A DNA stretch of 39,845 nucleotides, from NCBI RefSeq assembly GCF_900188345.1, contig NZ_FZOD01000081.1, positions 1-39,845 of the forward strand, read 5' to 3'. This document shows, in pieces, positions 1 to 8,110 of this stretch (the first letter of the stretch is position 1; the number at the start of each line of letters is the position of its first letter). A model generated the notes under the pieces. That model saw nothing but the letters and a program-made list of their open reading frames with translations, did no database searches and was not told the origin of the DNA. The DNA is from Streptosporangium subroseum (GTDB taxonomy: Bacteria; Actinomycetota; Actinomycetes; Streptosporangiales; Streptosporangiaceae). Position numbers and translations under genes: made by a program.

Positions 1-198
1 AAGAAGTATCTCTCCGCGTCCTATGGCGGCGCCAACGTCCTTCGCGACATCCCGCGCCTGGCCAAGCTCATCGAGATGGGATACCTGGACGCGAAGTCGC
101 TCTGCGATCCGGTCATGCCCTTCGAGAAGGGAGATCAGGCGCTGTGGCACTCGCTGAACCGGGACAGCATGCTTCCGATCATCACCTACGACGAGTGA
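1..198 (+). CDS. Zinc-type alcohol dehydrogenase, C-terminal end (5' partial)
   Basis: The first 65 codons read open from base 1 and stop at TGA 196-198. The visible tail begins KKYLSASYGGANVLRDIPR and ends in ITYDE. The 'SxYGxANxxRDIPRL' block followed by 'GxLDxxxL' is the C-terminal signature of medium-chain zinc alcohol dehydrogenases, which oxidise alcohols with NAD or a related cofactor in the cytoplasm. The catalytic and zinc-binding residues lie upstream of the window, so the substrate cannot be judged. It is probably the upstream member of the SRPBCC and FAD-enzyme cluster. Confidence 0.75.
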   Translation, partial: KKYLSASYGGANVLRDIPRLAKLIEMGYLDAKSLCDPVMPFEKGDQALWHSLNRDSMLPIITYDE

Positions 199-200
199 AC

Positions 201-278
201 CGCGATGACGCACGTACGGCGGCGGGTCCCTGGAACGAGCGCGATGACGCACGTACGGCGGCGGGCATCGGGCACGAG
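201..278 (+). repeat. 39-bp imperfect tandem duplication
   Basis: Two adjacent 39-bp units, 201-239 and 240-278, share their first 26 bases exactly and diverge slightly afterwards. They lie between the dehydrogenase stop and the SRPBCC start. A 31-codon reading frame (205-300) runs through both copies because 39 is a multiple of three, but it has no ribosome site and is probably chance. Confidence 0.8.
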
Positions 279-292
279 CATGGACGCCACCG

Positions 293-1012
293 ATGATTGA
301 GATCGACTACACGGTCGAGATCGCCGCCCCGATCGACGAGGTGTGGACCTACCTCTGGAACATTCCGAACTGGGCGCATCTGATGATCGGCTTCCAGACG
401 GTCAAGGTGGTCGACGAGCAGCACTCCGTCTGGACGCTCAAGGGCGATGTCGGCGTGCTCAGCCGCGAGGTCGACCTCGAAGTGATCATCGATGAGTGGG
501 AGCCCAGGAGTTTCCTGAACTTCACGGTCAACGGGCTGACCGAGCAGATCGCGGGCAGCGGCACGTTCGGGATCGGCGAGGTGCCGGACGGCTCCGCGCC
601 CGCTCAGGCCGTTCCGTCCGGGCAGGGCGGTTCCGTGTCCGCTCAGGCCGTTCCGTCCGGGCCCGGTGGCTCCGCGTCCGCTCCGGCGGGGACGGGCGCG
701 TCCCCGGCCGGCGAATCGTGGCGCAGGCGACTCGGCCGGCGCTGGGCGGAGTTCGTGTTCAGAGTGATCACCAAGTCGGCGAGAAGACAGGCCGGTCAGC
801 GTACTCGGAACGCGCCGACCGGCACCCCGAACACCGCTCCCGCGGGTGCGTCCGGGAGCGGCCCGAGGTCCAGGCTCACCTTCCACCTCGAAGTGAGCCC
901 GGGCGGGCCGATGGCGCCCATGATCGAGTTGCTGATGTCACCTCTACTCGAACCGGCAGCGAAGGACCTGGCGGTCGGGATCCGTACGGAGCTGGAAGGA
1001 CGGGAACAATAA
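293..1012 (+). CDS. SRPBCC / CoxG-like family protein with repetitive linker
   Basis: 239 aa. Residues 1-97 (MIEIDYTVEIAAPIDEVWTY...) are the first half of an SRPBCC (START-like, polyketide cyclase or CO-dehydrogenase subunit G type) fold, a hydrophobic ligand-binding cavity. The last 45 residues (LTFHLEVSPGGPMAP...) look like the closing strand and long C-terminal helix of the same fold. Between them is a roughly 90-residue Gly/Ser/Ala/Pro insertion built on a 13-residue unit, GS(A/V)(P/S)AQAVPSG(Q/P)G, present twice plus a degenerate third. The unit matches a 39-bp DNA repeat (602 and 641). The insertion is unusual for the family. ATG 293 is chosen because the SRPBCC consensus starts there. 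It is one base from the next gene, so the two are translationally coupled. No enzymatic activity can be assigned. Confidence 0.7.
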   Translation: MIEIDYTVEIAAPIDEVWTYLWNIPNWAHLMIGFQTVKVVDEQHSVWTLKGDVGVLSREVDLEVIIDEWEPRSFLNFTVNGLTEQIAGSGTFGIGEVPDGSAPAQAVPSGQGGSVSAQAVPSGPGGSASAPAGTGASPAGESWRRRLGRRWAEFVFRVITKSARRQAGQRTRNAPTGTPNTAPAGASGSGPRSRLTFHLEVSPGGPMAPMIELLMSPLLEPAAKDLAVGIRTELEGREQ

Positions 1013-1013
1013 A

Positions 1014-2627
1014 ATGACCGAAGAGAACGACGCGGTCATCATCGGGTCAGGGGCGGCCGGCCTGACAGCGGCCCTGTCGGCGGCCTCCCTGGGGCTGCGT
1101 GTCACGCTGCTGGAGAAGGCCCCGGTGTTTGGCGGCACGACCGCCGTCTCCGGCGGCTCCGTATGGGCGCCGAACAGCAAGTATCTGGAGCGGGGAAGTC
1201 GGCCCGACAGCCGCGAGGACGCGCTGACGTATGTGCGGGCGCTGGCCCTGGGCCGGGTGGACGATCGCCTCATCGAGACGTTCGTCGACACCATCAACCC
1301 GACGCTGGACTTCCTCGAGAAGGAAACGGCGATCGAGTTCTCCTCCAACCCCCACCACCCCGACTACCAGCCGCACCTTCCGGGAGCCAGGGAGGGCGGG
1401 CGCACGCTGCAGGTCGGCATCTACGACACCAATCTCCTCGGCGAACGCGCCAGCCAGCTGCGCAAGGGGCACAGCTCGGTTCCGATCACCCGGCTGGAGG
1501 GCGACGCCTGGGGGATGGAACGGCCCGAACGCTGGGACTGGAAGCTCCTCGCCGAGCGCGTCGCGAGCGGCCTGGTGGGCATGGGCGCCTCCCTGGTCGG
1601 CACGCTGCTCGACGCCTGCCTGAAGAAGGGCGTGCAGGCGGTGGTCAACGCCCGCGCCGTCGAACTCGACCGCGACCCGCAGGGCCGGGTGGTGGGCGTG
1701 TACGCGGAGGTGGACGGCGAGCGACGGCTGTTCCGGGCCACCAAGGGGGTCATCCTGGCCTCCGGCGGCTTCGAGTGGAACAGGGAGCTGGTCGACAACT
1801 TCCTCGGGGTGCCGTGCGACGCGCCCGCGAGCCCTCCGGCGAACGAGGGCGACGGTCTGAACATGGCGATGGCCGTTGGCGCCGCGCTCGGCAACATGAG
1901 CGAGGCCTGGTGGGGCCCCATGATCGCCGCATCGGGAGACAGCTACGACGGTGCGCCGCTGTACCGCCCGACAAGCGGTCTGCGCACGCTCCCCGGCGGG
2001 ATCATCGTCAACCGCAAGGGCCGCCGATTCCTCGACGAGGCCATGAACTACAACGACTTCGGCAAGATGCTCGCGGCGTTCGACTCGCACGACTACGAGT
2101 ACGCGAACCTCCCGTGCTGGCTGGTCTTCGACGAGCGCTTCCGCCAGTCGTACCCGATCGCGACGGTCACCCCGGGGACCCCGACACCGCACTGGATGCT
2201 CACCGCGCCCACCCTCGCCGAGCTCGCCGAGGCGGCGGGAATCGACCCGGCCGGTCTCGGAGCGCAGGTCGAGGAGTTCAACGGGCACGCGGCGAAGGGC
2301 GTGGATCCGGTCTTCCACCGCGGCGAATCGGTCTACGACCTCTACCGCGGCGACCCGGAGGTGACGCCGAACCGCAACCTGCGGCCGCTCGAATCGGGTC
2401 CGTACTACGCGGTCCAGCTCCACCTGGGCGCCCTGGGCACGAAGGGCGGCCCGCTCACCGACACGGAGGGCGCCGTCCTCGACACCCACGGAGCCCGGAT
2501 CCCCGGACTCTACGCGTGCGGGAACGTCGCCTCCAGCCCGTTCGGCCCGGGATACCCCGGAGCGGGGGCGACGCTCGCCGCGGGGATGGTCTTCGGCTAC
2601 CTGAGCGGTCAGGCCCTGGCCGGCTGA
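1014..2627 (+). CDS. FAD-dependent oxidoreductase, 3-ketosteroid dehydrogenase-like
   Basis: 537 aa, FAD_binding_2 superfamily (fumarate reductase / KstD type). The N-terminus has the dinucleotide motif GSGAAG (residues 12-17) followed by LLEKAPVFGGTTAVSGGS, typical of 3-ketosteroid dehydrogenases. The C-terminus has SSPFGPGYPGAGATLAAGM, where the Tyr and the second following Gly of YPGAG match the catalytic Tyr/Gly pair described for KstD (established knowledge). Family members desaturate steroid A-rings or reduce C=C bonds. Here a delta1- or delta4-dehydrogenase role is inference; a general flavoprotein reductase acting on another cyclic enone is equally possible. The start ATG lies one base after the SRPBCC stop, with AAGGA about 15 bases upstream, so translational coupling is likely. 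Confidence 0.8.
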   Translation: MTEENDAVIIGSGAAGLTAALSAASLGLRVTLLEKAPVFGGTTAVSGGSVWAPNSKYLERGSRPDSREDALTYVRALALGRVDDRLIETFVDTINPTLDFLEKETAIEFSSNPHHPDYQPHLPGAREGGRTLQVGIYDTNLLGERASQLRKGHSSVPITRLEGDAWGMERPERWDWKLLAERVASGLVGMGASLVGTLLDACLKKGVQAVVNARAVELDRDPQGRVVGVYAEVDGERRLFRATKGVILASGGFEWNRELVDNFLGVPCDAPASPPANEGDGLNMAMAVGAALGNMSEAWWGPMIAASGDSYDGAPLYRPTSGLRTLPGGIIVNRKGRRFLDEAMNYNDFGKMLAAFDSHDYEYANLPCWLVFDERFRQSYPIATVTPGTPTPHWMLTAPTLAELAEAAGIDPAGLGAQVEEFNGHAAKGVDPVFHRGESVYDLYRGDPEVTPNRNLRPLESGPYYAVQLHLGALGTKGGPLTDTEGAVLDTHGARIPGLYACGNVASSPFGPGYPGAGATLAAGMVFGYLSGQALAG

Positions 2628-3008
2628 TCCGCCGACCACTGCCCGAACCCACCTGAGCCCACCTGAGCCCACCTGAACTCATCCGAGCCGCGAGATCCCG
2701 CAGGTTCCCGAGCGCGGGCGGACCATCGAGTCCGCCGGGCCAACGCGTTCCGGAACCCGCGGGCTCGCCGGAAAAACCGATCAACACCGATCAACACCGA
2801 CCAACAAGGCCTGGATTTTCCGAGGCCACTTCGCGCGAACCTTTTCCAGCCCGGTTCGCGAACTCACCGGGGGACCGACGGGCGGTTTGGCCTGCCCGAA
2901 TTTCGCACCGGAGACCTTTGGGGCGGCGATTCACAACATGCTCAGGACCTGGTCATGAGAATCGATGGAAAAGGTTCGGCAGAGAGACAGGGTGCGCTAT
3001 TGATAACG
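2628..3008. other. Non-coding spacer with two short tandem repeats
   Basis: No convincing gene. Two 10-bp tandem repeats are visible: CCCACCTGAG about four times with decay (2648-2687), and ACCGATCAAC three times (2776-2805). The remainder leads into the operator and promoter of the MFS gene. I see no clear terminator after the FAD enzyme. Confidence 0.6.
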
Positions 3009-3025
3009 CGCGTTCAATGAACGCG
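3009..3025. promoter_or_regulatory. 17-bp palindromic operator upstream of MFS gene
   Basis: CGCGTTCA-A-TGAACGCG is a perfect 8-bp inverted repeat around one central base, 62 bases before the transporter start. ATAACGCG occurs at its left edge (3003-3010) and again at 3031-3038, suggesting a second half-site. The geometry suits a dimeric TetR-, MarR- or GntR-type repressor. No cognate regulator gene is next to it. Confidence 0.55.
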
Positions 3026-3086
3026 TCCGTATAACGCGGTTTCGGGGGACGATCGCTGTCAAGTCTGGATGACCAGGAGAAACGGC

Positions 3087-4445
3087 ATGCAAAATCCAAC
3101 CGACGACCACGTTATCCAAACGACAAAACCACGCCCGAGAACGGTCGCGGCACTGGTGCTCGGTCATTTCATCGAAGTATACGACACGGCTCTTTACGGG
3201 CTCTTCGTGGCGCCCATCGCCACGGCTTTCTTCCCCGCCGGAAACGCGGACGCGGCACTCATCGCCACACTCGCCGTCTTCGGTGTCTCCTTTCTCTCCA
3301 AATCGGCCGGAGGCCTGTTCTTCGGGGTCCTGGCCGATCGGGTCGGACGGCGTAACTCGCTGATGGCCTCGATCCTGCTCGTCGGAGGGTCGACCGCCGC
3401 CATCGGTCTCATTCCCACCTACGAGACGGCGGCGCTGCTCTCCCCGATCCTGCTCGTCGTCTGCCGGCTTCTGCAGGGCTTCGCCTCGGGTGGCGAGGCG
3501 ACGGTGGCCCCGGTGTTCCTGGGAGAGTACGCCTCCCGGAAGCGCCGGGGATTCATCACCTCGTTCGTCGCCGCCGCGGGCAACCTGGGCACCCTGGTGG
3601 CCGCCGCCACCGGTGTGATCGTCGGCCTGAGCGTGAACGAGAGCACGTTCAACGACTACGGGTGGCGGTTCGCGTTCTTGATCGCCGCGCCGTTGGCTCT
3701 CTTCGCCCTCTACCTCCGCTACGGCCTCGAAGAGCCGGTGACGTACCAGAAGGCGCGATCGCGGGTGAAGCCCGCGCCGATCAGGACGGCCCTGCGGCAC
3801 TGGCGAATGATCCTGCGGGTGAGCTGCCTCGGCGCCCTGGGAACCACGTTCTACATCATGTTCGTGTACTACCCGACCTATCTCGTCAAGGAGACCGGAC
3901 TTTCCGCGAGCGACTCCCGGATAGTGCCGCTGATCCTGATCTCGCTGCTCGTGGTGTTCAATCCGCTGGTCGGGATGCTCGGTGACCGCTACGGCCGGAA
4001 GCTTCCGCTCCTGCTGGGCGGGCTCGCGTCGGTGCTTTTTGTCCTGCCGGGCTTTCTCGTCGCGCAGAGCGGCGGTTTCCTCGCGGCCGTGCTCGGCGGC
4101 GTGCTCATCCTGATCAGCGTCCCCCTGTGCCTCGGGTCGATCCATGCCATTTCGATGGAGTTCTATCCCACCGAGGTGCGGGCGACGGCGGCCGGAATCG
4201 CGGGGACCCTCGGCACATTCATCTTCGCCGGTCTGCCGCCGGTCATCGTCAACGTGCTGACCACGACGTACGACATGCCGCTGGCCCCGGCCTTCGTGAT
4301 CGTCGGAACGGCCGTGCTCGGGCTGATCGCGGCCTGGGGCCTGCCCGACACCCGCAAGATCGACCTGGAGACCGTGGGGACCTCGCTCGCCGGCACGACG
4401 GCGGAGAGCCCGCGGCCCGGGGTACCCGGCCGGGTCGCATCGTGA
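3087..4445 (+). CDS. MFS transporter, metabolite:H+ symporter (MHS) type
   Basis: 452 aa integral membrane protein with twelve hydrophobic segments expected. The first loop LADRVGRRNS and the seventh-helix loop LGDRYGRKLP are the paired MFS 'DRxGRR/K' motifs. LGHFIEVYDTALYGLF and CRLLQGFASGGE resemble the MHS branch (ProP, ShiA and KgtP relatives), which imports carboxylates, osmolytes or aromatic acids by proton symport. ATG 3087 is preferred over the in-frame ATG 3069 because AGGAGA (3075-3080) lies six bases before it. The next gene is a likely aromatic hydroxylase, so uptake of its aromatic acid substrate is a reasonable inference. The gene follows an operator palindrome. Confidence 0.85.
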   Translation: MQNPTDDHVIQTTKPRPRTVAALVLGHFIEVYDTALYGLFVAPIATAFFPAGNADAALIATLAVFGVSFLSKSAGGLFFGVLADRVGRRNSLMASILLVGGSTAAIGLIPTYETAALLSPILLVVCRLLQGFASGGEATVAPVFLGEYASRKRRGFITSFVAAAGNLGTLVAAATGVIVGLSVNESTFNDYGWRFAFLIAAPLALFALYLRYGLEEPVTYQKARSRVKPAPIRTALRHWRMILRVSCLGALGTTFYIMFVYYPTYLVKETGLSASDSRIVPLILISLLVVFNPLVGMLGDRYGRKLPLLLGGLASVLFVLPGFLVAQSGGFLAAVLGGVLILISVPLCLGSIHAISMEFYPTEVRATAAGIAGTLGTFIFAGLPPVIVNVLTTTYDMPLAPAFVIVGTAVLGLIAAWGLPDTRKIDLETVGTSLAGTTAESPRPGVPGRVAS

Positions 4446-4488
4446 CGGCCGCGAAGGACACCTGAATGAATAACAAAGGAGGAGTTTC

Positions 4489-5667
4489 GTGAGCGACGGG
4501 GAGATTCTGGTCATCGGCGGCGGCATCGGAGGACTCACCGCCGCCCTGGCCATCGCTCGGTCGGGACGTGCCGTACGCGTGCTGGAGCGCGCGCCCGAGT
4601 TCGCCGAGATCGGCGCGGGCCTGCAACTGGCGCCGAACGCGACCCGGCTGCTGGACCGGCTGGGCGTGCTCGACGCGTGCGTCGAGGCCGGTGTCCTGCC
4701 CGAGCGCCTGGTCTTCAACGACGCGCTCACCGGTGCGCGGCTCACCCACCTCGACCTCGGCGAGGACTTCCGCCGGCGTTACGGGGGCCCGTACGTGGTC
4801 ATGCACCGTAGCGACCTGCTCAGGATCCTCGTCGAGGCCTGCCGCACCCACGGCGTCGCCCTGGAGAACGGAAGGGAGGTCGACGAGGTCACCACGGAGC
4901 CCGGCGGCGTGACCGTCACCTGTGCGGACGGGTCGCGCCACACCGGCGTGCTGGCCGTGGCGGCCGACGGCCTGCGGTCGGGCGTGCGCGGCCGGCTGTC
5001 GGACGACCAGCCGATCGACTCGGGATACGTGGCCTATCGGGGCACGATTCCGATGGACGAGGTCACCGGCCCGATCTCGCTCTCCGAGGTCGTCGTCTGG
5101 TTCGGTCCCGGACTGCACCTGGTGCAGTACCCGCTGCGTTCCGGCCGGCTGCTCAACCAGGTCGCGGTGTTCCGCAGCCCGGGGTTCGCGGCCGGTGATC
5201 CCGACTGGGGCAACCCGGACGAGCTCGACGCGGCGTTCTCGGTCACGTGCGAGCCCGTCCGCAGGGCGCTTCCGTCCCTGTGGCGCAACAATCGCTGGCC
5301 GATGTACGACCGCGAGCCGTTGGACAACTGGCTGACCGGCCGTACGGTCCTGCTCGGCGACGCCGCTCACCCGATGCTGCAGTATCTCGCCCAGGGCGCC
5401 TGTCAGGCGATCGAGGACGGAGTGTCGCTCGCCGACTCGCTGGACCGGCACCTGACGGACGCCGCCCCGGATGCCGTCTCCGTGGACAAGGCACTGCACG
5501 CCTACCAGGACGAGCGCATTCCGCGCACCTCCCACATCCAGCGGACAGCCCGAGTATGGGGTGACATGTGGCATATCGACGGCGTAGGAGCGCTGTTGCG
5601 CAACGAGGTGTTCACCGGGCGGGCCGTGGATGACTACCGGCATGTCGACCCGATCTATGGCGCATGA
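4489..5667 (+). CDS. FAD-dependent monooxygenase, 3-hydroxybenzoate 6-hydroxylase-like
   Basis: 392 aa, class A flavoprotein monooxygenase. Visible motifs are GGGIGG at residues 9-14 (dinucleotide binding), the central VAADGLRSGVR (DG motif), and GDAAHPMLQYLAQGACQ followed by AIED (GD motif). The LQYLAQGACQAIED version is typical of 3-hydroxybenzoate 6-hydroxylases and salicylate hydroxylases, which hydroxylate aromatic acids using NADH and O2 to give gentisate or catechol. Exact substrate is inference. GTG 4489 is supported by a strong AAAGGAGGA (4475-4483). It lies 43 bases after the transporter stop, so the two probably form one operon ending at the terminator at 5687. No gentisate dioxygenase is visible in the window. 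Confidence 0.82.
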   Translation: MSDGEILVIGGGIGGLTAALAIARSGRAVRVLERAPEFAEIGAGLQLAPNATRLLDRLGVLDACVEAGVLPERLVFNDALTGARLTHLDLGEDFRRRYGGPYVVMHRSDLLRILVEACRTHGVALENGREVDEVTTEPGGVTVTCADGSRHTGVLAVAADGLRSGVRGRLSDDQPIDSGYVAYRGTIPMDEVTGPISLSEVVVWFGPGLHLVQYPLRSGRLLNQVAVFRSPGFAAGDPDWGNPDELDAAFSVTCEPVRRALPSLWRNNRWPMYDREPLDNWLTGRTVLLGDAAHPMLQYLAQGACQAIEDGVSLADSLDRHLTDAAPDAVSVDKALHAYQDERIPRTSHIQRTARVWGDMWHIDGVGALLRNEVFTGRAVDDYRHVDPIYGA

Positions 5668-5686
5668 CCTTACTTACGTGAACGGG

Positions 5687-5727
5687 GCCCTCTCTCGAAT
5701 TTGCCATTTCGGGAGAGGGCTTTTTTT
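5687..5727 (+). terminator. Rho-independent terminator of the MFS-monooxygenase operon
   Basis: GCCCTCTCTCGAA pairs with TTCGGGAGAGGGC around an 8-base loop (one G-T wobble), followed immediately by seven T residues (5721-5727). It starts 19 bases after the monooxygenase stop. Confidence 0.9.
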
Positions 5728-6058
5728 GATTCCTGAAGCGGTTGTCGTGGCACAGCTGTGGCACGCGTTGAAATGATAACGGTCTCCGGATGCCCGGACT
5801 TTGCGGTAAATACCTCGGGAGAACTGACCCGAGGGTTGAATTTCGGGGTTTTTCGGGGGCCCCTTACGCGTACGTACGCGAGGGACGTCGTATCCAAGAA
5901 GAACCGACCGGTGCAGTAAGCGGAATCCCAGTTCAGATGGACACGCCCGGATGCTGCCAAGCTTGGATTCACTCACTTCGAGTAGTCATATGGACCGTGC
6001 ATTAACGGGAGGGTGGCCCGCAGCAGGCGGGACATCTCTGCTCAAAGGGAGAATCGTA
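5728..6058. promoter_or_regulatory. Leader region of the glycine-rich gene, with perfect 14-bp palindrome
   Basis: No gene. CGCGTACGTACGCG at 5867-5880 is a perfect palindrome. CCTCGGG...CCCGAGG (5813-5834) forms a 7-bp inverted repeat nearby. These probably belong to the control region of the downstream secreted glycine-rich gene. A run AAAGGGAG about ten bases before 6059 is its ribosome site. Confidence 0.45.
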
Positions 6059-6385
6059 ATGAAGCGCACCACAATCGCCGCCGGACTGATCGCTTTCGGC
6101 GCCATCCTGGCCGCGCCCGCACTGGCCGCCGCTCCGGCTCAGGCAGCGGCGATCCCCTCTGACCCCTGCTTCGGCAACGGTTTCGGCGGCGGCGGCTTCG
6201 GCGGTTTCGGTGGCGGTGGCTTCGGCGGCGGCGGCTTCGGCGGTTTCGGGGGCGGCAACTACGGCAACATCAGTGCCGGCAGCGGGTTCGGCCACGGCAT
6301 CGCCCAGGCGAACGGCAACCTCATCGGCCTCAACGCCCTCAACAACGTCGGCATCGGCCTCCTCAGCAGCGCCAACGGCTTCTAA
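6059..6385 (+). CDS. Small secreted glycine-rich protein
   Basis: 108 aa. Residues 1-31 form a clear Sec signal peptide (MKRTT, hydrophobic core, APAQAAA), with cleavage predicted before AIPSDP. The mature protein starts with one Cys (DPCFGNG), followed by about 30 residues of GFGG/GGGFGG repeats. It ends in an Asn/Gly/Leu-rich tail, NGNLIGLNALNNVGIGLLSS. Chaplins have comparable N/G/V-rich amyloid-prone segments, but the chaplin domain itself is not present. A surface or aerial-structure protein is a guess. ATG 6059 is favoured over upstream starts by the signal peptide and ribosome site. I do not recognise the family. Confidence 0.7.
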   Translation: MKRTTIAAGLIAFGAILAAPALAAAPAQAAAIPSDPCFGNGFGGGGFGGFGGGGFGGGGFGGFGGGNYGNISAGSGFGHGIAQANGNLIGLNALNNVGIGLLSSANGF

Positions 6386-6441
6386 GGACGGTGAAAGTCG
6401 GGCAGGGCGGCGAAGGACGTCATGGTAGGCGCCTGCGTCAC

Positions 6442-6537
6442 CCCGATTCACGTCCTGCCCGGCGGACACGACGCCCCCACCCCGATTCGCGTTCTGCTCG
6501 GCGGACACGACGCCCCCACCGGCGAGCAGATGGGGGC
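6442..6537. repeat. 39-bp tandem duplication plus hairpin between convergent genes
   Basis: Units 6442-6480 and 6481-6519 are identical at 36 of 39 positions by direct comparison. The second unit runs into an inverted repeat, GCCCCCA (6512-6518) with TGGGGGC (6531-6537), which could act as a two-way terminator between the glycine-rich gene and the DinB gene. Confidence 0.7.
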
Positions 6538-6545
6538 GTACGACG

Positions 6546-7067
6546 CTATTCGCCGGTGACGCCGTCGATCCGCTCGCGCAGCAGGTCGGCGTGACCGTTG
6601 TGCCGGGCATACTCCTCGATCATGTGGACGAGGATCCAGCGATGGGAGCAGTCCTGTCCGTGGCGCTGCCGCTTTCCGACGGCGTCCAGCGACACCTCCG
6701 CCGAGAGCTTGCGGGCATGCTCGATCTCCGCCTGCCAGGTGGAGAGGGCTTCCTGGGCGGAGGCGGTGTCCACGTCGTTGAATTGGGCGTCGAGGTCGTC
6801 GGTCCTGTAGAGGAAGGGGACGTCCTCATCGTTCAGTACGTGGCGGAACCAGGCGCGCTCCACGTGCGCCATGTGGCGGACCAGGCCGAGCAGAGACATG
6901 GTCGACGGCGGCACGGAGCGCTCGCGGAGCCGCTCCTCGGAGAGCCCCGCGCACTTGACGGCCAGGGTCTCGCGGTGCCAGTCGAGCCAGTTGTTCAGCA
7001 TGGCGCGCTCGTCGCCGATGAAGGGAGGGGGAACGCGGTTGTCGGTCACAGCCCACGATTCTCCCAC
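6546..7067 (-). CDS. DinB / DUF664 family protein (mycothiol-dependent superfamily)
   Basis: 173 aa. The pattern MLNNWLDWHRETLAVKCAGL, then VPPSTMSLLGLVRHMAHVER near residues 52-71, and the C-terminal EEYARHNGHADLLRERIDG is the DinB four-helix bundle of the DUF664 branch. The three histidines (DWHR, RHMAHVER, EYARHNGHAD) are the expected metal ligands. Actinobacterial members are thought to be mycothiol-dependent transferases or to act in thiol metabolism; the substrate is unknown. The start is GTG at 7067 or GTG at 7049. Neither has a strong ribosome site, though GGGAG lies 11 bases before the second. It converges on the glycine-rich gene. Confidence 0.8.
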   Translation of the reverse strand: MGESWAVTDNRVPPPFIGDERAMLNNWLDWHRETLAVKCAGLSEERLRERSVPPSTMSLLGLVRHMAHVERAWFRHVLNDEDVPFLYRTDDLDAQFNDVDTASAQEALSTWQAEIEHARKLSAEVSLDAVGKRQRHGQDCSHRWILVHMIEEYARHNGHADLLRERIDGVTGE

Positions 7068-7188
7068 CCGCGAAGTATCGCCTGGTCATGACCGATGATC
7101 CGTTGGAGTCGCCGCGCCGGCGTCCGTGACCGGGAAGGTTCGACGGGCCGGCGCGATGGCTGGAAGCGGCGATCGATGAGGCGAATCA

Positions 7189-7617
7189 CTACTGGAAACG
7201 GGTGACGAAGCGACGCTGCCAGGGCGTCTCCACGGCGCGTGACGCGTAGTGCTTCCGGACATAGGCGACCGCCTCGCGGCCCGGCACCCCGTCCAGTACG
7301 GCGAGGCAGGCCAGCGCGGTGCCGGTCCGTCCGCGCCCGCCGGCGCAGGCGATCTCGACGCGCTCGGTTTCGGCACGCGCCCATGCCTCGTGCAGCGCCT
7401 CCCCGGCGGCGGCGCGGTCGGAGGGCAACCAGAAGTCCGGCCAGCGCAGCCAGCGGGCCTCCCACGCGACGAGGGGTGGTTCGTGGCCCAGCAGATGCAG
7501 GGCGAAGGTGGGTGCCGGGCCTTCCGGCAGGGGACGGCGGAGTCCCCGGCCGCGAACGAGCCGGCCCGAGGGCAGTCGTAGCACGCCCGCCATCGCGGGG
7601 TCCCAGGAAACGATCAC
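7189..7617 (-). CDS. Small protein-tyrosine-phosphatase-family protein
   Basis: 142 aa from GTG 7617 (VIVSWDPAMAGVLRLPSG). The motif EIACAGGRGRTGTALAC holds the CX5R(S/T) phosphatase loop: catalytic Cys, five residues, Arg, then Thr. Position -1 is Ala-flanked rather than the usual His-Cys. The expected general acid region is less clear. The gene probably encodes a dual-specificity or tyrosine phosphatase in the cytoplasm. The frame stays open upstream to 7785, but those 56 extra residues are Arg-rich and unlike the family, so 7617 is preferred. It is tandem with the DinB gene on the same strand, about 120 bases upstream of that gene's start. Confidence 0.72.
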   Translation of the reverse strand: MIVSWDPAMAGVLRLPSGRLVRGRGLRRPLPEGPAPTFALHLLGHEPPLVAWEARWLRWPDFWLPSDRAAAGEALHEAWARAETERVEIACAGGRGRTGTALACLAVLDGVPGREAVAYVRKHYASRAVETPWQRRFVTRFQ

Positions 7618-7870
7618 AGAGCGAGCGTAGTCCTCCGGCCCCGCCCGTTGCGCCGACCGGGATCGGGCACGTGCACCGGGCTGGACCGTCAGACGGCCGC
7701 CGGTGACCGATCGCCCCAGCCTGAGGGCCTGAAGGGTACGGCGACCGCAGACCTCATCCAACCTCACGGATCTTGACATTCGCACCGGCCGCCCGGTTCT
7801 TTTACTGTCGGTGGTAGCGGGCGAGTGTTTTGCGCTCCTCTACGCAGAACGGCCGAGGAGGAGAAATACG

Positions 7871-8110
7871 GTGAACGCATTCACATGGGTCCTTGTTGTG
7901 GTGTTCGGTGGGGCAGCCGTGATCTGGATCCGGGACATCCTGAAGTCCAGGCGCGAGCCCGGCCGGATCCGGACACACGTACCGTCCAGCCTCCTGAGAG
8001 GTGCCCGTCTCGATCGTATGGGCGGCCGCCCCGACGGCATCATGCTCCTGGACCAGGAAGCTCGGCACGCTCGCGAACGCGGAGCCGGGAACCGGCCGCC
8101 CGGAGCTTGA
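7871..8110 (+). CDS. Small hypothetical single-pass membrane protein
   Basis: 79 aa. GTG 7871 follows a strong GAGGAGGA (7855-7862) at eight bases. Residues 4-20 (FTWVLVVVFGGAAVIWI) form one membrane segment, then a basic cytoplasmic tail, RDILKSRREPGRIRTH, with no known domain. The C-terminal part (about residues 45-79) is Arg/Gly-rich. The strong ribosome site and hydrophobic segment are the main support. Function is unknown. Confidence 0.55.
   Translation: MNAFTWVLVVVFGGAAVIWIRDILKSRREPGRIRTHVPSSLLRGARLDRMGGRPDGIMLLDQEARHARERGAGNRPPGA

Noticed and set aside
205..300. 31-codon frame through the 39-bp duplication
   Set aside because: No ribosome site, and it exists only because the repeat length is divisible by three.
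1047..2672. Long minus-strand open frame opposite the FAD enzyme
   Set aside because: Arg/Val-rich shadow typical of high-GC DNA; the plus-strand product has clear motifs.
4249..5643. Long minus-strand open frame across the monooxygenase
   Set aside because: No domain; the plus strand encodes a recognised flavoprotein with a strong ribosome site.
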